Source: Undaria pinnatifida
Lineage: Eukaryota; Sar; Phaeophyceae; Laminariales; Alariaceae
Length of the DNA: 64,000 nt
Reading direction: 5' to 3'
NCBI GenBank assembly: GCA_012845835.1
Contig: JABAKD010000002.1
Span: forward strand, 14,963,129 to 15,027,128
Shown here: positions 35,815-48,700 of the stretch, one piece after another
How positions within the stretch are numbered: position 1 is the stretch's first letter
How the letters are laid out: the number at the start of each line of letters is the position of its first letter
The notes under the pieces: generated by a model
Database searches by the model: none
Told to the model about the DNA's origin: nothing
The model's input: the letters and a program-made list of their open reading frames with translations, nothing else
Program-made: the position numbers and the translations under genes

Positions 35815-35940
35815 GTTGTATGGATAGTGTATTAGTAGTGTATCGATAGTGTATTGATAGTGTATCGATAGTGTATTGATAGTGTATCGGTAGTGTACTG
35901 GTAGTGTATTGATAGTGTATTTATATTGTATTGGTAGCCG
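35815..35940. repeat. GTGTATTGATA tandem repeat
   Basis: About eleven copies of an 11-bp unit alternating TATTGATA and TATCGATA, ending at a G-run. Confidence 0.85.
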
Positions 35941-36322
35941 CACGGGGGGGGGGGTAGTGTTCCCGCCGTAGGACGAAATCATAACTGCACACCTCGGATA
36001 GATTACGGTTGATATCGTATACATTCTATATATGTCGTTGAGAGGTGTGCGAGAGCCGTAGCGTACACATCGCACCCAACAAGCGTGTGCAGTGTCATAC
36101 GGATTCCACCTGGCAGCTATGGGCGATCTCTTGCAGATCCCAGAGCTCATGGATATGGTCGTATCTAAATCACTAGAATATGATATTTCCGAGGCTTGTA
36201 ATTGTTATTGTTCACGTCACTGCTGCCAGAGTCCTTTATGACGTTGTGATGCCGTGATTCAACGCGTGCTCCGTTCTTCTCGCATCGTCCTTCGCGCCGT
36301 TCTTCTTCGTGCCTTGTCGCAG

Positions 36323-39300
36323 CCGCAGCCGAGCACAACCACCGAGGCGAAGAGGGGCTTCGGAGCGGACGAAATGAATGCACAGGCGAGGGCAAATTTA
36401 TTCCCTTCAGCTTCAACTGCAACCGCAGGTTCAACATCAACTTCAAAATCTGCGCCTCTGGCGGCCGACCAGCTGCCCGCGGCAAACGAAGGAATGGAGT
36501 TCGTGTTCAGGGTTTCGACGGTGAGGCGTAGGCTTGTTTGCATCAGATATAGTTGTTTTCTGTCCCCTCCCCTTGTTCTCAGTGTATGGTGTGGTTTCGC
36601 CTGGCTGGTCGAGTTTCGGATGATTGACTGGTTGGCTTTGGGACTGTTGACGGGTCGACTCTTAGACCAGGCAGCCATCGGTGATAGTTTGCTTTCCTGT
36701 CCAATGTATTATCTTGGCAGTTTTTCTTCGGCTGTCTCTCATTTTCTTAACTCAGATCCGGGGTCACATAGCAGGCATACCTGCCAACTCCGTAATACGG
36801 TGCATGCCCTCATATTTACTGCGGGAAACGTTAATCCGTTTCTTCCTCTTCAGGAGGAAAATGTTTGTTCTTTTTTAATACGTGAATGTGTACGCAATGA
36901 CGTAAGAAATGGTCAAAATTGGTTCGGCACCGGAGCGTGCGTCATGAAATAAGACATTGCGCAGGCGTGAAAAAAAGTTGCACGATGTAGTAATAGCAGG
37001 CCTTTGTTAGCAATGTCAGCCCCCCTTGGGCAGGATACTCGAGGGGATGGGGACCGCACCGTTGGAGGTGCTATGAATATGTTGCTGTGTTGCGTTACAT
37101 TGTAACGGCATCCGCCATGGTTTCGTTTCCGTGATGCATTTGATGCGCTGTGATTGGGCCTGTGGTTCGCTGAGGGCCCATAGATCGCTTCCCCCCACGA
37201 GTCACGTCTGTTAATAGCACCTGCGACGCTCGTCTTTAATAGCGCCTGGGTGAATGAAAATGAAGCACGGAAGCGAAGGCGCTTGCGTGCTTGCTGGTTG
37301 CACGTGTCCACGTTCGATTCGATTTCCTCACCCTTAAGGTGTGATTATTTTCAGCCTCTCCCCCACCCCCACCCCCCTCTCCCATTTTTTTTTTTTTCTC
37401 AAATCGCGACTGGCATGCCACTGCCCAGTGAACCAATGAACACACACCCTCTTTTGTGATGGATGCCTGAACTACTCCACTGTACTGAACACACACCTTA
37501 CCTAACCGATGCCCGAAATCTTCGACTGTACCGTTGCTTCAGGCACCAGCGCGTTTGCAACAGCTAAACGACGGCACCTCAAGCGGACAGGGTGGGGACG
37601 CTTTGCCTGCCGCTGGTAACACCACGTCCGACGCAGAGTTTGCCTTCGGCCTTGAGTCCTCGTGTCGAGCCCCCCCTCGCCGAACGCCTCAGATTAGCTT
37701 CACGGTCGCCTTGCCCGCCAAGCGCAGCCACTCAAACCGCGATGAGGGGTCAGACGCTTTGGCACTAGCTCCTGGCAGAGGCGATGGCGGGGTTGGCGAT
37801 GACGGACCTGAAATATTCCAGTTTTCGATCGACCCGCGTCACCGACACGCAGCCGGACGACCTCGCAGAACGGCCCGAGGAAAGGGCGCTCGCATAGCTC
37901 CTGGTAAGGCCGGTGCTGTTGAAAGCGTCTCGCTTCCTGCGGTCGCTCCCCTCTTAGAGGTTGCTGGAACAGACAGCGGGGGCGGTGCCGGTGGTGGCGG
38001 TGGTGACCCGGGGACGTCGAGCGGCGTCCCCGCCCCTCGCGCCCCCATCACGAACGGGTTCGACATGTCCAAGTTCAGGAAGCCCGGGTATTGGAAGTGT
38101 GAGTCTTGCCTCGTCATGAACCCGCCGGGGACAGACACATGCCTCTCTTGTGAAACGGTCAAGGCTGGTGGGGTAGGGGGTGGGAGCGGGGGGGGAAGCA
38201 CGTCTGGGGGTCTTCTGTCGGGTGGGGCTTCGTCCGGTGCATTGTTCACCTTCGGCTCGGCGCCCAGTGGTAGCGCTGCTGAGCCGGCAAAATCCTCCCC
38301 GTTCACGTTTGGCGCGCAGTCTGCTGCCGGCGGTGGTAGCGGAGCTGCCAGCTCAGCGGTGGGAAGCACCTCGGCACCCACTAGCGCGAGCGCTGCTAGC
38401 TCTAGCCCTGTGACAAACGGGTTCGACATGTCCAAGTTCAGCAAGCCTGGGGAGTGGAAGTGCGACTCGTGCCTTGTCAAGAATGGCCCCGGCGTGACCA
38501 CGTGCCCCGCGTGCGAGACGGTGAAGCCGGGAGCTAGCGCAATTCCGACCGGAAGCAGCAGCGCGTTCGGAGGGACAGTGGGGCCTGCGTCTGCCGCCGC
38601 GCCTACCTTTACGTTCGGGGGACAGCCGGCGGTCACCCCCGGGGTGAGCATCGCCTCCACATCTGCGCCTCCTTTCACTTTCGGTACCGCGAGCGCTGGG
38701 GGTGCTAGCGCAGTAAAGGCAACAATTTCCGCAGACCCCACCGGTAAGGGGGGCTTCACCTTTGGTGGGCCACAGCCCGGTGCGACGGGCGGTAATAGCG
38801 GCAGCGGTGGAGGTAACGTTGGCGGAGGAGCAGCTGGGACAGCGAGCGATGCTTCGCCGGCTTCAATCCCCATCGCCAACGGGTTCGACATGTCCAAGTT
38901 CAGGAAGCCTGGGGAGTGGAAGTGCGAGTCTTGCCTTGTCATGAACGGCCCCGGCGTGACCACGTGTGCCTCGTGCGAAGCGCCGAAGCCCGGAGGGACA
39001 TCTGTTGCGGCTCCGGCTACGAGTACGGCACCGGCAGCGGGGAGCAGCGGGAGGCACTTAGGCTCCTCGGCTGCAGCGCCGACAGTAGGCTCGCTGTTCG
39101 GCTCAGCGGGCCCAGCGAGCGCTACAGGCGGTTCATCTGCGTTGCCGGGCGGTTTCCAGTTCGGTACGAGTCCCGCGTTTTCCGCAGCACCAGGTGGTGG
39201 TAGCAGTGCTCCCCCACCTGCGTCCCTTTTTGCGCCGTCGTCTCTATTCGGGGTAACCCCGCCTGACGCCTTTTCTGCTTCTCCGGCTGCCGGAATCGCG

Positions 39301-40110
39301 GGTGGGGGCGGCTTTTCTCTTGGCAATTTCGCCCCGCCCCCTGCGGTTGTGTTGGCTTCGAGCCCGACGGCTGGATCCGCCTCGCTTTCTCCGACCAACG
39401 TGCCCGGCGGCTTCGGTTTTGGCTTATCCGGCGGCACCGCTTCAGGGTCGGCCGCTCAGGCTACACCTGTTTCTGCTAGCGACGCAGCAGGCGGCGGCGC
39501 CAACGCTTCCATATTTGGAGGTGCGGGAGGGTTCCAGTTTCAAGCTCCACCCTCCACCGCCGCAGCTGCTGCTGCTACGCCGCACATGCCTGCGGTTGTA
39601 GCACCGACGGTGGGCGTTAGTAATCAAGCTTCTTTTGATGCGGCCGCCGCTAGTGGCGGTGCCGCCGCCGGCGGCGGCAGCCTCTTCGGCGCGCAGCCTA
39701 TCCCCGGACTTTTCGGCGCCCCGTCCGCCGCGTCCGCGGCAGGAGGTGTAGGTAGCAATGCCCCCGCGTTCACATTTGGAGGCGGCGGCTCCCTGCCTGT
39801 CCCGGGTGGCAACCCTAGCGGGGGTGCCGGGGGCTCTTTGTTCGGTGGTGGTGCCGGTGGGTCCTTGTTTACTTTCGGAACAGGGGGTGGAGGCTCCGCG
39901 GCGGGTGCTGTTCCTAATCCTGTCCCAACCTCACTGTTTGGTGGTGGCGGTGGTGGTGGTGGTGGTGGTGGTGGTGGTGGTGGTGGTGGTGGCGGCGATG
40001 GTGGTGGTGCTGACGGCGACGGTGGTCAGCCATCGTCTTCTACCGTCCCCGTTTCTTCTGCGACGCCCTTATTCAGCTTCGGGCAAAACTCGCAGCCGCC
40101 GCCGAACTAG
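36323..40110 (+). CDS. FG-repeat nucleoporin with three RanBP2-type zinc fingers, Nup153-like
   Basis: Two exons joined in phase 0: 36323-36520 and 37543-40110 (stop at 40110). The large exon has three RanBP2 zinc fingers at residues about 175-206, 296-327 and 450-481, counted from 37543. Each has the form W-K-C-x2-C...T-C-x2-C and is preceded by the same TNGFDMSKF linker. These fingers bind Ran in nuclear-pore proteins. The rest is Ser/Gly/Ala-rich with many FG motifs (FTFG, LFGG, FQFG), which form the pore's permeability barrier, and it ends in PLFSFGQNSQPPPN. A (GGT)n run at 39941-39997 encodes poly-Gly. RanBP2 fingers plus FG repeats is the Nup153 arrangement on the nuclear basket. If this were a separate gene it could start at the ATG at 36374. 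Phase and strand fit a fusion to the SAP-motif exons ending at 31391. Confidence 0.85.
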
Positions 40111-42287
40111 AGATTACATCCGCTCTGTTCTCAACTACAACAAAACGGCAAAGCTACTCTCATGCTTGTCGGATTATGATTCGTTGTCTGCAATCAATCT
40201 ATCTGCTCTATGGTTCGTGTCTTCTGTTTTCAGTCTTCTTCACTGGTCGGCTGGAATCGATGTGATCAAGAACGACGAAAAATCCTGTAATTTTGTAGGG
40301 CGTCGTCTTTATCATAGCTCACTCAGTTTCCAGCCCGTCCGTTTTGGATTGCTATCGACCGCACGAGAGAGATTATGCAGAAGCGTACCAGGCAGCCGCA
40401 CTGAGACCAAAGTCGTCTTACATAGCAGGTTAAGACCGTAAAAACGTACCAGCGAACCGGACAACTCCGGGGGGGGGGAATGGGGAAGGCGTGGATGGTT
40501 GGACGAAAGCATAGCGTGGCAGTTTGGGGAGAGGGCTGAGGGGCATAATGCACATCATACTGCTATCGTTCTGTAGCTGTACCGTTTGTCGTAACGCGAT
40601 GTGGTGGCAAGGAGCGCTTGATTTACGTGTTTTTTTTGTGGAAAATGGGGTTGACCGTTAGTTATGAAGAATATGCTAGGAAATGAGAGGTGAACCTGGC
40701 TTGCGCTGAAATCGCGCTGGTGTTATTGGTTGGGTGCAGACCGCGTGCTGGCTTATCTTGCACCGTTCAAACCGCGCTAACTTTTGAAGTTTGATTCGAT
40801 CGACACCCCTGCCCGGTTTGCCTTAATGGTCTCCGGTTTTGGTTCGCCTTCGTCTGTACGTAGTCCCTACGGATTTCTCTGTAAAGCTGCAGGTAGATAC
40901 CAGATACCGGTATCATCTAAGCAATATTGTTGTGACGAGGAATGGAAGGCGGGGAACGAGAAAGGGGTAGGTAGGTCTTACGACGGGGCAATTAGGGTAG
41001 CGTCAGCACGTCTAGCATTGATTGATAGATGTCGCGCTTGATTTAGTAACTTTTTTTTAGGTTCAGGAGGGAGTGGCGCTCGAGGTAACGCCCTTTTTCA
41101 GGTGCGGGAGATAATGGCACACAACAGAGGATGCAGAGGGCATCATGTACTCCGTAGGGATACAACACAGTGAGAAGGTTAGGGTTGGTAGTCGGAGACC
41201 GGGAGGAAGGGGGTATTTTGTTTGTGTGGTCGACACCGGGGGGGCGCATGCAGCTTGGCGCCGCATTGTTTATCTGGGCGGCTATGTATGGTACTCGTTG
41301 ACTCCTGGCGTACCAAACACAACATGCTGATCACGTTATAATACATGGATTTCGGATTGTTTTTGTTGATTTTGTCCCCTTCGCTTACTTACATGATGGA
41401 TTACGCAGCCGAACCTTGCTGTTCGGCATGCCTGACTTAACTGCTGTGCGTCGTTGCTGTATAATACGACAACCGGCCTCTTGATGCGTGCTTGATGTGA
41501 ACGAACCTTACCTCACGCTGCCCTTTATTACCACACATGCGCTGAGACCACAAAATCAAACAACTATTGTTTATCAACGCCAAAAATGACCTCGTTGGAA
41601 GGGCGGGGGGGGGGGGCGGACAGTCACACAACCACACTACACCACCACGCCAGTAAGCTGCACTCTCAGAAAATTTAGCATACATCAGCATCAACCGTTG
41701 CGCGACGACAGCATCGGCACTAAATACTGAGTGAGGACATATTCGGCCAAGAAAAGCTATATCACTATGGCGTCAACTAGTACGATCCTACTGCTGCTGC
41801 TGCTGTTGTCCTTGAGGATTTTACATCGAGATACTGGGTGTTCTCTTCCCTTGTAGCCCCCAAAAAGGAACCATCCAGACCATTATTCCAAGTGTGTTCG
41901 TTGTTCGTTCGTTCGTTCGTTCATTCCTCGTGTCGCATATTATTAGTATGCTCGTAGGGTTACCTAGCCTCTCAAATTTTCGATTATTGATCCTGGCGAC
42001 CCTTGCGACGCAAACATTCACCCCATTGGCCATATTTCCCTGCCAGGTATTTTGCAATCCTCATGACCCTCACGAAGTTTCAGCTCCTTTGGCGCTGTAT
42101 GTCTACGTGTGGTTGATTCAACATCGCGCGAACCTTGCCGGGTTCTACGTGCACCAACATATCAAAACGCATTTACTTTGTATACTGGTATTAATTCCCT
42201 CCCTCTCCCTCCCTCACGGGTTCGCGCTCTCCACCCACGCTCCGCAATCATCACGAATCGGCGGGGCTTTATCGTCCACGGGACACT
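40111..42287. other. Intergenic, no supported gene
   Basis: Downstream of the FG gene. A (GTTC)n run lies near 41898-41925. An isolated micro-exon-like segment at about 41061-41084, between a poly-T acceptor and GTAACG, cannot be connected to anything. Confidence 0.45.
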
Positions 42288-42425
42288 GCAATCAGCGCCC
42301 CAGCGGCCTTTGCTGCAGGCCGACGAAGGCGTCTACCCTGCCCCGGGTGCAGGAAACCAGCCACAGCCTTCCGCTCGTTCGTCGTCCCAACAAAAAGGGA
42401 ACAGCCCATCATATTATACCGAGTA
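42288..42425 (+). CDS. Weak candidate terminal exon
   Basis: After a CACTGCAATCAG acceptor the frame reads APQRPLLQADEGVYPAPGAG and goes on in Gln/Pro/Ser-rich sequence to PSYYTE and a stop at 42423-42425. The composition resembles a real C-terminal tail, but no upstream exon could be chained to it. Function unknown. Confidence 0.25.
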
Positions 42426-43407
42426 ATTACTTTTCTACAGCGCTAATACCATCGGCCTGCTTTTCCCTACATGTTCTATATTAAGAGGTGGAGGGAATAT
42501 CCCGTGGCTAGGGATTATTCGCCAAACACAGGTACTTTTGGTATCGTGTCTTTGTTGTGAACACATCTAACTGCTGTAGCATTACATTTTTGCCATACGA
42601 TGGCGATACAAGGGCTACAGGTCAAGCACACCTCTCGTAGCTCATCTTGGAGGTGGATTAGATGCTGGGTCGCTTCCTCTTGGTGAATATATACCAGATA
42701 CAGTACGAAAGGATATTTCAGCAAACAAAATGTCACACGCAACATCCTCAGAAGGCTCACGTGCCACCGACTCAACATAAGTAGACACCGGCGGGGCCGT
42801 GCTGAAACTTCGAGAACGTCGGAAAGGTTGTGATTGGAGATGATGTTTGCGTCTGGGGGTGCGTGCCAGGACAAGGGATGTCGAAAATCGATAACTCAAG
42901 GGGGTGGCCGTCTTCGTGACGTGGACACACCGCACACACACCGGCACTCTTTCGATTATTGGTCTGGAGAACCTTTTTCGGCGTAAGGCCTCCAAAGGAA
43001 ATTTCTGTTAATGTATCTTCTCTTTCTTTTCCTGTATGCTGCCGTACATAACGGTATACCCATCGCCGCCCGGCTAACCCTACTGTAGCTGCTGAATACC
43101 TTAAATTAACCAACGTGCCTCGTCGTTCACGGTGTTTTGCGTTAATACATGAAAACATACACCCATTGTTTTGATTCCCCTTGTAGCCTTGCTTGATATA
43201 TACCCCCTTAACTTAGTTCGTCGACAACCACAACAAAAAAAAACAACTTTTTGAAGGACAAGCATGGTGACTAAACTAGATGCCGTGCAATCCAGGCAAC
43301 ATGATACGTAGTACCTGATAGATATCTGACATGTAATTATGAAGGAAAAATGTCACAGTTTCATATTTTTTTTCTTAGCACCACAAACATAAACACGCCT
43401 TCAGCTC

Positions 43408-43611
43408 TGGGTTGTAACGAGGACCACTGATAGGGACAGCCCACACTATCGCTACAATGGGATCCGAAGGGTGCGCCAGCTAGCGTTGGGTTGCGAAAGC
43501 AACTGGGTTAAATCGACACACGACGCGTATGAAAATATGTGGAAGTGTGGTGAGTTTAAGCGTTATTTAGCCCCATCCGCTGGAGGATGAAAAAATAAAA
43601 ATAAAAAAAAA
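43408..43611 (+). mobile_element. ~200-bp SINE-like retroposon, copy 1
   Basis: It starts TGGGTTGTAACGAGGACC, ends CCATCCGCTGGAGGATG plus an A-rich tail, and is flanked by the 9-bp direct repeat CTTCAGCTC (43399-43407 and 43612-43620). The flanking repeats and A-tail are the marks of LINE-mediated insertion. The sequence matches 46422-46625 over its full length. No clear tRNA A and B boxes were found, so the head type is unknown. Confidence 0.8.
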
Positions 43612-43620
43612 CTTCAGCTC

Positions 43621-45030
43621 AAGAGAAGTGCCTCAGTGACCACGCGTGAATACGACGTTATGAGATATGGGATAAGGGAGGTATCACATACATCCCACCC
43701 GGCAAACATGTGTGCAAGAGCTGTGTCATACACTTCAGACAGGTCACACCCGCCAACACGAACTAGATCATGCAAATCAACCACCTCTATTACATTTAGC
43801 ATATATCTGTGCTGAGAGGGGCCATGACAGGGGGATCTGATCTGCTCGATGTGTTCACGATACATGCAACCACCCAACCTTGTTCATGCTTCTGCCCTGT
43901 TGTGATAAACAGCAAAAATGTCGTGTTCCTTCTCCGCCAGTAGGAGCAGCAGTACCGCTTCAGTAGATTCCTCCCTCGCTTAAAACCTCTACCAGGTACA
44001 ACCTACAACGTTTCTTGAATAACACATGGTACAGGACATATACACAATCCGTCTCCACCCCGACACCAAACACATCAGCAACAACGAAAAACGCCAACCG
44101 AAGAAATAAGAAATCCTCGAAATATGCTTACCAAAAACAAGGTTAAGACACAAGACTGCTCGGCGCGCTCTACAAAAATCCCGTTCGGGATAAGAACGCT
44201 GTGCTCACCAGCTTGCGAGCAAAAATCAGTTAACAGATGCCCAATTAATACATCACACGACAAGGGAGGGAAGGGTTTATCGTACGGACCCAGGTACCCT
44301 GGGACGTCCAGATGGCCATGTACGTCATACCCTTGGGAAGCACATAGTAAACAAAAACTCAAAATGGTGTGTAAAGAGGGTTATTCCTCTGCAAGCAGCT
44401 CATCCAGCTCTTCCCACTGAGGAAAATAGAGGTAAGGCAGGGCAAACGAAAAAAAGAAAGGCAAAAACATGACAGCAAAGGAGAAACAGAGGCAAAAGTA
44501 GGAGAAGCAGAGGCCAAAAACAAAACGGACGGAAAAGACGAGCAAGGCAGCAGAAGAAAGACAAGAAAATAGACGCAAGAAAGAAGGGCAGCGCAACAAA
44601 GTAGGCAGTACGAACAGAATAACAAAGATACAAGAAAAAAATAAAATGGTGCCGGGCCACGATTCCCATTACGTATATCGGCATAAAGGAAGGGGCGTGG
44701 GCAACGAAATGGCAACGGGTGGGGAGCAAAGGCAGCAAGGGGAACGACGGGAGAAGACGAGGGCCAGGAGGAGGGGAAGGGGGAGTAGGACGAGGTGTTA
44801 GACAGGAAATTAAGATTGTATCAACACATCAGCACACCTCTATTGGGCAACGGGGGGGTTGCAATCACAAAGCTGGAAAAAAATGGTTGGTAAAACATGG
44901 TTTACGAAATAGAGGTGCTCAATAACATGGCAGTAGCAGCGTCGTGTCCTCACAGGATTCACAAAGCACGCGTTTCTTTCCGTTCGTTGCAAAGGTGCTT
45001 TTACTGATGGCTTTATCAAATTGCACTCAC
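43621..45030. other. Intergenic, weak exon-like stretches only
   Basis: A minus-strand stretch at about 44340-44140 reads GYDVHGHLDVPGYLGPYDKP and has two strong donor sequences (GTGAGC, GTAAGC), but it has no partner exon. The frame at 43877-43614 (minus) overlaps a segment resembling about 36060-36170 and is probably repeat-derived. The A-rich region 44400-44720 gives meaningless frames. Confidence 0.4.
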
Positions 45031-45119
45031 TACTACCACGATGATGACGACCACCACCACCACCACTACAACTGTCTACCACCGCGACTACTACCACTAC
45101 TACTACACTGCTACTACTG

Positions 45120-45166
<47 letters not shown>

Positions 45167-45706
45167 GCTACTGCTACTACTACTACTACTACTATCTACC
45201 ACCGCTACTACTACTATCTACCACCGCTACTACTACTGCTACTGCTACTGCTGCTGCTACTGCTACTGCTACTGCTACTGCTACTGCTACTGCTAATGCC
45301 ACTGCTACTGCCACTGCCACTGCCACTGCCACTGCTACTGCTACTGCTACTGCTACTCTTACCGCTACTGCTACTGCTACTGCTACTGCTACTGCTACTG
45401 CTACTGCTACTGCTACTACTACTGCTACTGCTGCTGCTACTACTACTACTACTACTACTGCGGCTACTGCTGCTGCTACTGCTACTGCTACTACTATTAA
45501 TACTACTACCACCACCACCACTGCCACACCACTACCACTACCACTACCACTACCTGCTATTGCTACTGCTACTGCTACTGCTGCTGCTACTGCTACTGCT
45601 ACTGCTACTGCTACTGCTACTACTACTACTACTACTACTACTACTGCTACTACTACTACTACTACTACTACTGCTACTTCTACTGCTACTGCTTCTACTA
45701 CTGACA
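45031..45706. repeat. Long (CTA/CTG)n trinucleotide and hexanucleotide tract
   Basis: About 675 bases of ACT, GCT and ACTGCT units. The frames of poly-Leu, poly-Thr/Ala and poly-Val are all artefacts. It ends only a few bases before the stop codon I assign to the ABCF gene on the opposite strand, so it lies in or next to that gene's 3' UTR. Confidence 0.95.
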
Positions 45707-45709
45707 TCA

Positions 45710-48700
45710 CTAGATCAGACGCCCCACACCCCGTGAAGCAGCAGCAGCGCGTACTTCACGAATAAAAACCACAGCCAACAACATGGAGTACCACCGCACC
45801 TCCTGGTAGAGCTTGGCCACCCTGGTCTCAGTGGCCTCCTTATCTTCAACTATCTTTCCCACGGTTGCGGCGTCGGTTCCTTCTGCGTACAGCTTGGTTT
45901 CTAATGTCTTTAGGTTGCCCTCCAAGTCCTCTAGCAACCCCTGTGGAAACAAATAGAAAACAAAAGGGGGTCATGTTACTAATTAAATAGACGATATACG
46001 TAGAATACCAGGGTGTAAGGGTAACGAATGAATGAACTAAACGTGGAATACTCATTGTTTTTTTTTTTTTTCGGGATTCGGGGGGATTACATAGAAAGGG
46101 GGTCAAGTGTAACAAATCGCAAACACGGATGGAGGCGGGCGACATGCGATGTATCCACAAAACCCTCATCCGGCGCCGTTTGTAGCTATTACATCAGGTG
46201 CATGGCATACTTGAAGTATAACAACAACACATCGCGACAATCAGCAATTTGATACAATGATTACAACATGCGCTCTGAGTTGGCTCCACAGGGGAGAGGA
46301 CACCCTTCCAACACTTCTACAAGAGGACTGAAGGACATCCTTCCAACACTTCTACAAGAGGACTGAAGGACACCCTTCCAACCCATATACTCACGTACAA
46401 CTATAACACGTCTACTGAAATCTGCCGGGGTTGTAACGAAGACCACTGATAGGGACAGCTTACGCTATACCTACAATGGGACCCGAAGGGTGCGCCAGCT
46501 AGCGTTGGGCTGCGAAAGCAACTGAGTTAAATCGACACACGACGCGTATGAAAATACGTGGAAGTGTGGTGAGCTAAAGCTTTATTTTTCCCCATCCGCC
46601 GGAGGATTAAAAAAAAAAAAAAAAAGTCTACTGAAATACGACTATGAGACGGCAGTAAGACGGCTGTAAATGTGCCTGATACCAGGTGTAAACGAGTCTA
46701 CGCGCGAACCATCCCGGGGACCGACCGCGAAGAAGCGCCGACGTCGACGGCAGCCGCAACCCTACCACACCGGTACCGGAAACTCCTTGCTGACTCGTTG
46801 CCTGCATCTTGACTATTCTTGTGGGAGCTTCGGCAAGTTATTCAGCGAAGTACCGAAAGTTTTCATACCCGCTTCTCAACACACTGTAAACATTCCTAGG
46901 GCGACTTCAGGCGCCGGTACCGGTAACTCGTTGTTAACTCGTTGTTAACTCCTTACCTGGATCTTGAGTATTCTTGTGGGAGCGTTGACCTTCTTCTTCC
47001 TTAACTTATCAGCCGCAACCCTTTTCGCTTTCTGCTCCGCCTTCTGAGCAGGGGTAAGCTCAGCCGCCACCGCGTCATCTCCCCTGGAGACACGAGGGGC
47101 GTCAAACACCGCGGAAAAATAACATTTTAGGCAGGAATCCTCACGCAAAGAATGACTTGATACCGGTACCGTGTACCTGGTACGCTATAACCATATGCAC
47201 GATAGCGCTATGATAGTCCACTTTTCGTCTCGAGGTGAGCTCGGCTGCCACCGGGTGGCCTTCCCTGGAGACACGAGGGATGTCAAGAACCGCGCAAGGT
47301 TAACCTTAGGGAAACCTGATGACATATCTGCACAATACAAAACACCTGGTACTATATAACAGTGGCGCTACTATGATAGCCCAATTTTGGTTTCGCGGAA
47401 GAAAACACGTCCACGTAACCACGCAGCGGTGGCGGTTGCCGTATGGCTTGGCTTCGTTGGGTTAGGTTCGGTTTAGTTTGAAATAATCAGAAATGAAGGG
47501 GGGGGGGGGGGAGATGTATACTACGTGGTAAATAATAAAAACAAATCATTGAATTAGGCACCGTATACACAACATAACACATCATACCAGAGGGTACCAA
47601 GGTGCCTGGTAACTCAGTACTACACACTAAAACCAAAAATTGATACCAGTAACTCTTGAATTGACGAAACTGCGAATCTCACTTCCATCCTTGGCCTTCG
47701 GCGTCGTGCTCCCAGTCGCTTGCCCTCGGTGGCCTGTCCAGGGACTTGACCACGCCCCCCTCTACCACCGCCGTGTGCGTCGGAGCGAGCCGTGTGACGA
47801 AGTCCTTGTTATGGGACACGACCACCACCGTACCCTTCCACCCCTGCGGACCGGTAGCGCATCAACAGTGCTATTAATACAGTAATATTAGTACCAGGTA
47901 TAGTCTATAGTAGCAACAACAAAAACATCACAAAACATAAAAACACACACCAAAAGGTTACGATAATATTAATATTAAAAGTATCAGTAGCTACAGAAAA
48001 AACCCACGGCAAAAGCACAACAAAAACCAAAGTTACAAACCGTAATATCAGTAGCAACAACAAAGACTAAATCGCAACGAACACAACAAACACAACAAGT
48101 TGGAATTACGATAACGGCGATCGAGCGGTGCAGTTGTTTCGCTATGAGCAGAAATACATCATCGTGTTAATTTCAGTAAAATAGGGGAAGGTATGCACGT
48201 CCCTGGCAAATAGTTTGAAGCAGCTGCTGCAGTGGGCCACCACACAATAGGACAACCACAGAGCAGTAGGTCCACATCACAATCAGAAGGCCAAAGCATG
48301 CAGCAGCAGAACACATACTCTCAGAACCTTTCGTAGTGTGTGGTGTGACGTGGCGTGGCGTGGAAAACAAAACAGGCCGTGTGTCGGCTGCTACAGCAAA
48401 TCCGGCGCACCACCAAAAGAGGCCAAAAGAGGTAGCCACATCCACCCAAACAATGAGGGAAAACGGGAAAGCAAGAACTTTGTAGAAAAAGGATTAAGAG
48501 GGATATCTCGGTAGGGGGTTTCGGTCCAGCACACCCTCAACGACGCGGCTGGGACAACTGCAAAACAATACCATACGAACGGCAATACAAAGCACCAAAC
48601 GGTAGTTGCATAGGATCGCCCGCGGTCGAACCCCAACCTCGATCTAATCTCCACTCTGTTTTTTCCCTTAGGCAATGTGCTGCCCCATGTGTTCTGGTGC

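Noticed and set aside
37839-39437. 532-residue minus-strand frame opposite the FG gene
   Set aside because: It is antisense of Gly/Ser/Ala-rich FG repeats. The plus strand has conserved zinc fingers in frame.
42820-42890. Plus-strand VVIGDDVCVWGCVPGQG as a hexapeptide-transferase exon
   Set aside because: Only about one turn of the repeat pattern is present, with no second turn and no splice support.
43614-43877. Minus-strand frame reading YMLNVIEVVDLHDLVRV as an exon
   Set aside because: No flanking splice sites or partner exon, and part of it resembles a segment near 36060-36170, suggesting a dispersed repeat.
44944-45765. Poly-Thr/Ala and poly-Leu frames of more than 200 residues
   Set aside because: Pure translation of a trinucleotide and hexanucleotide repeat.
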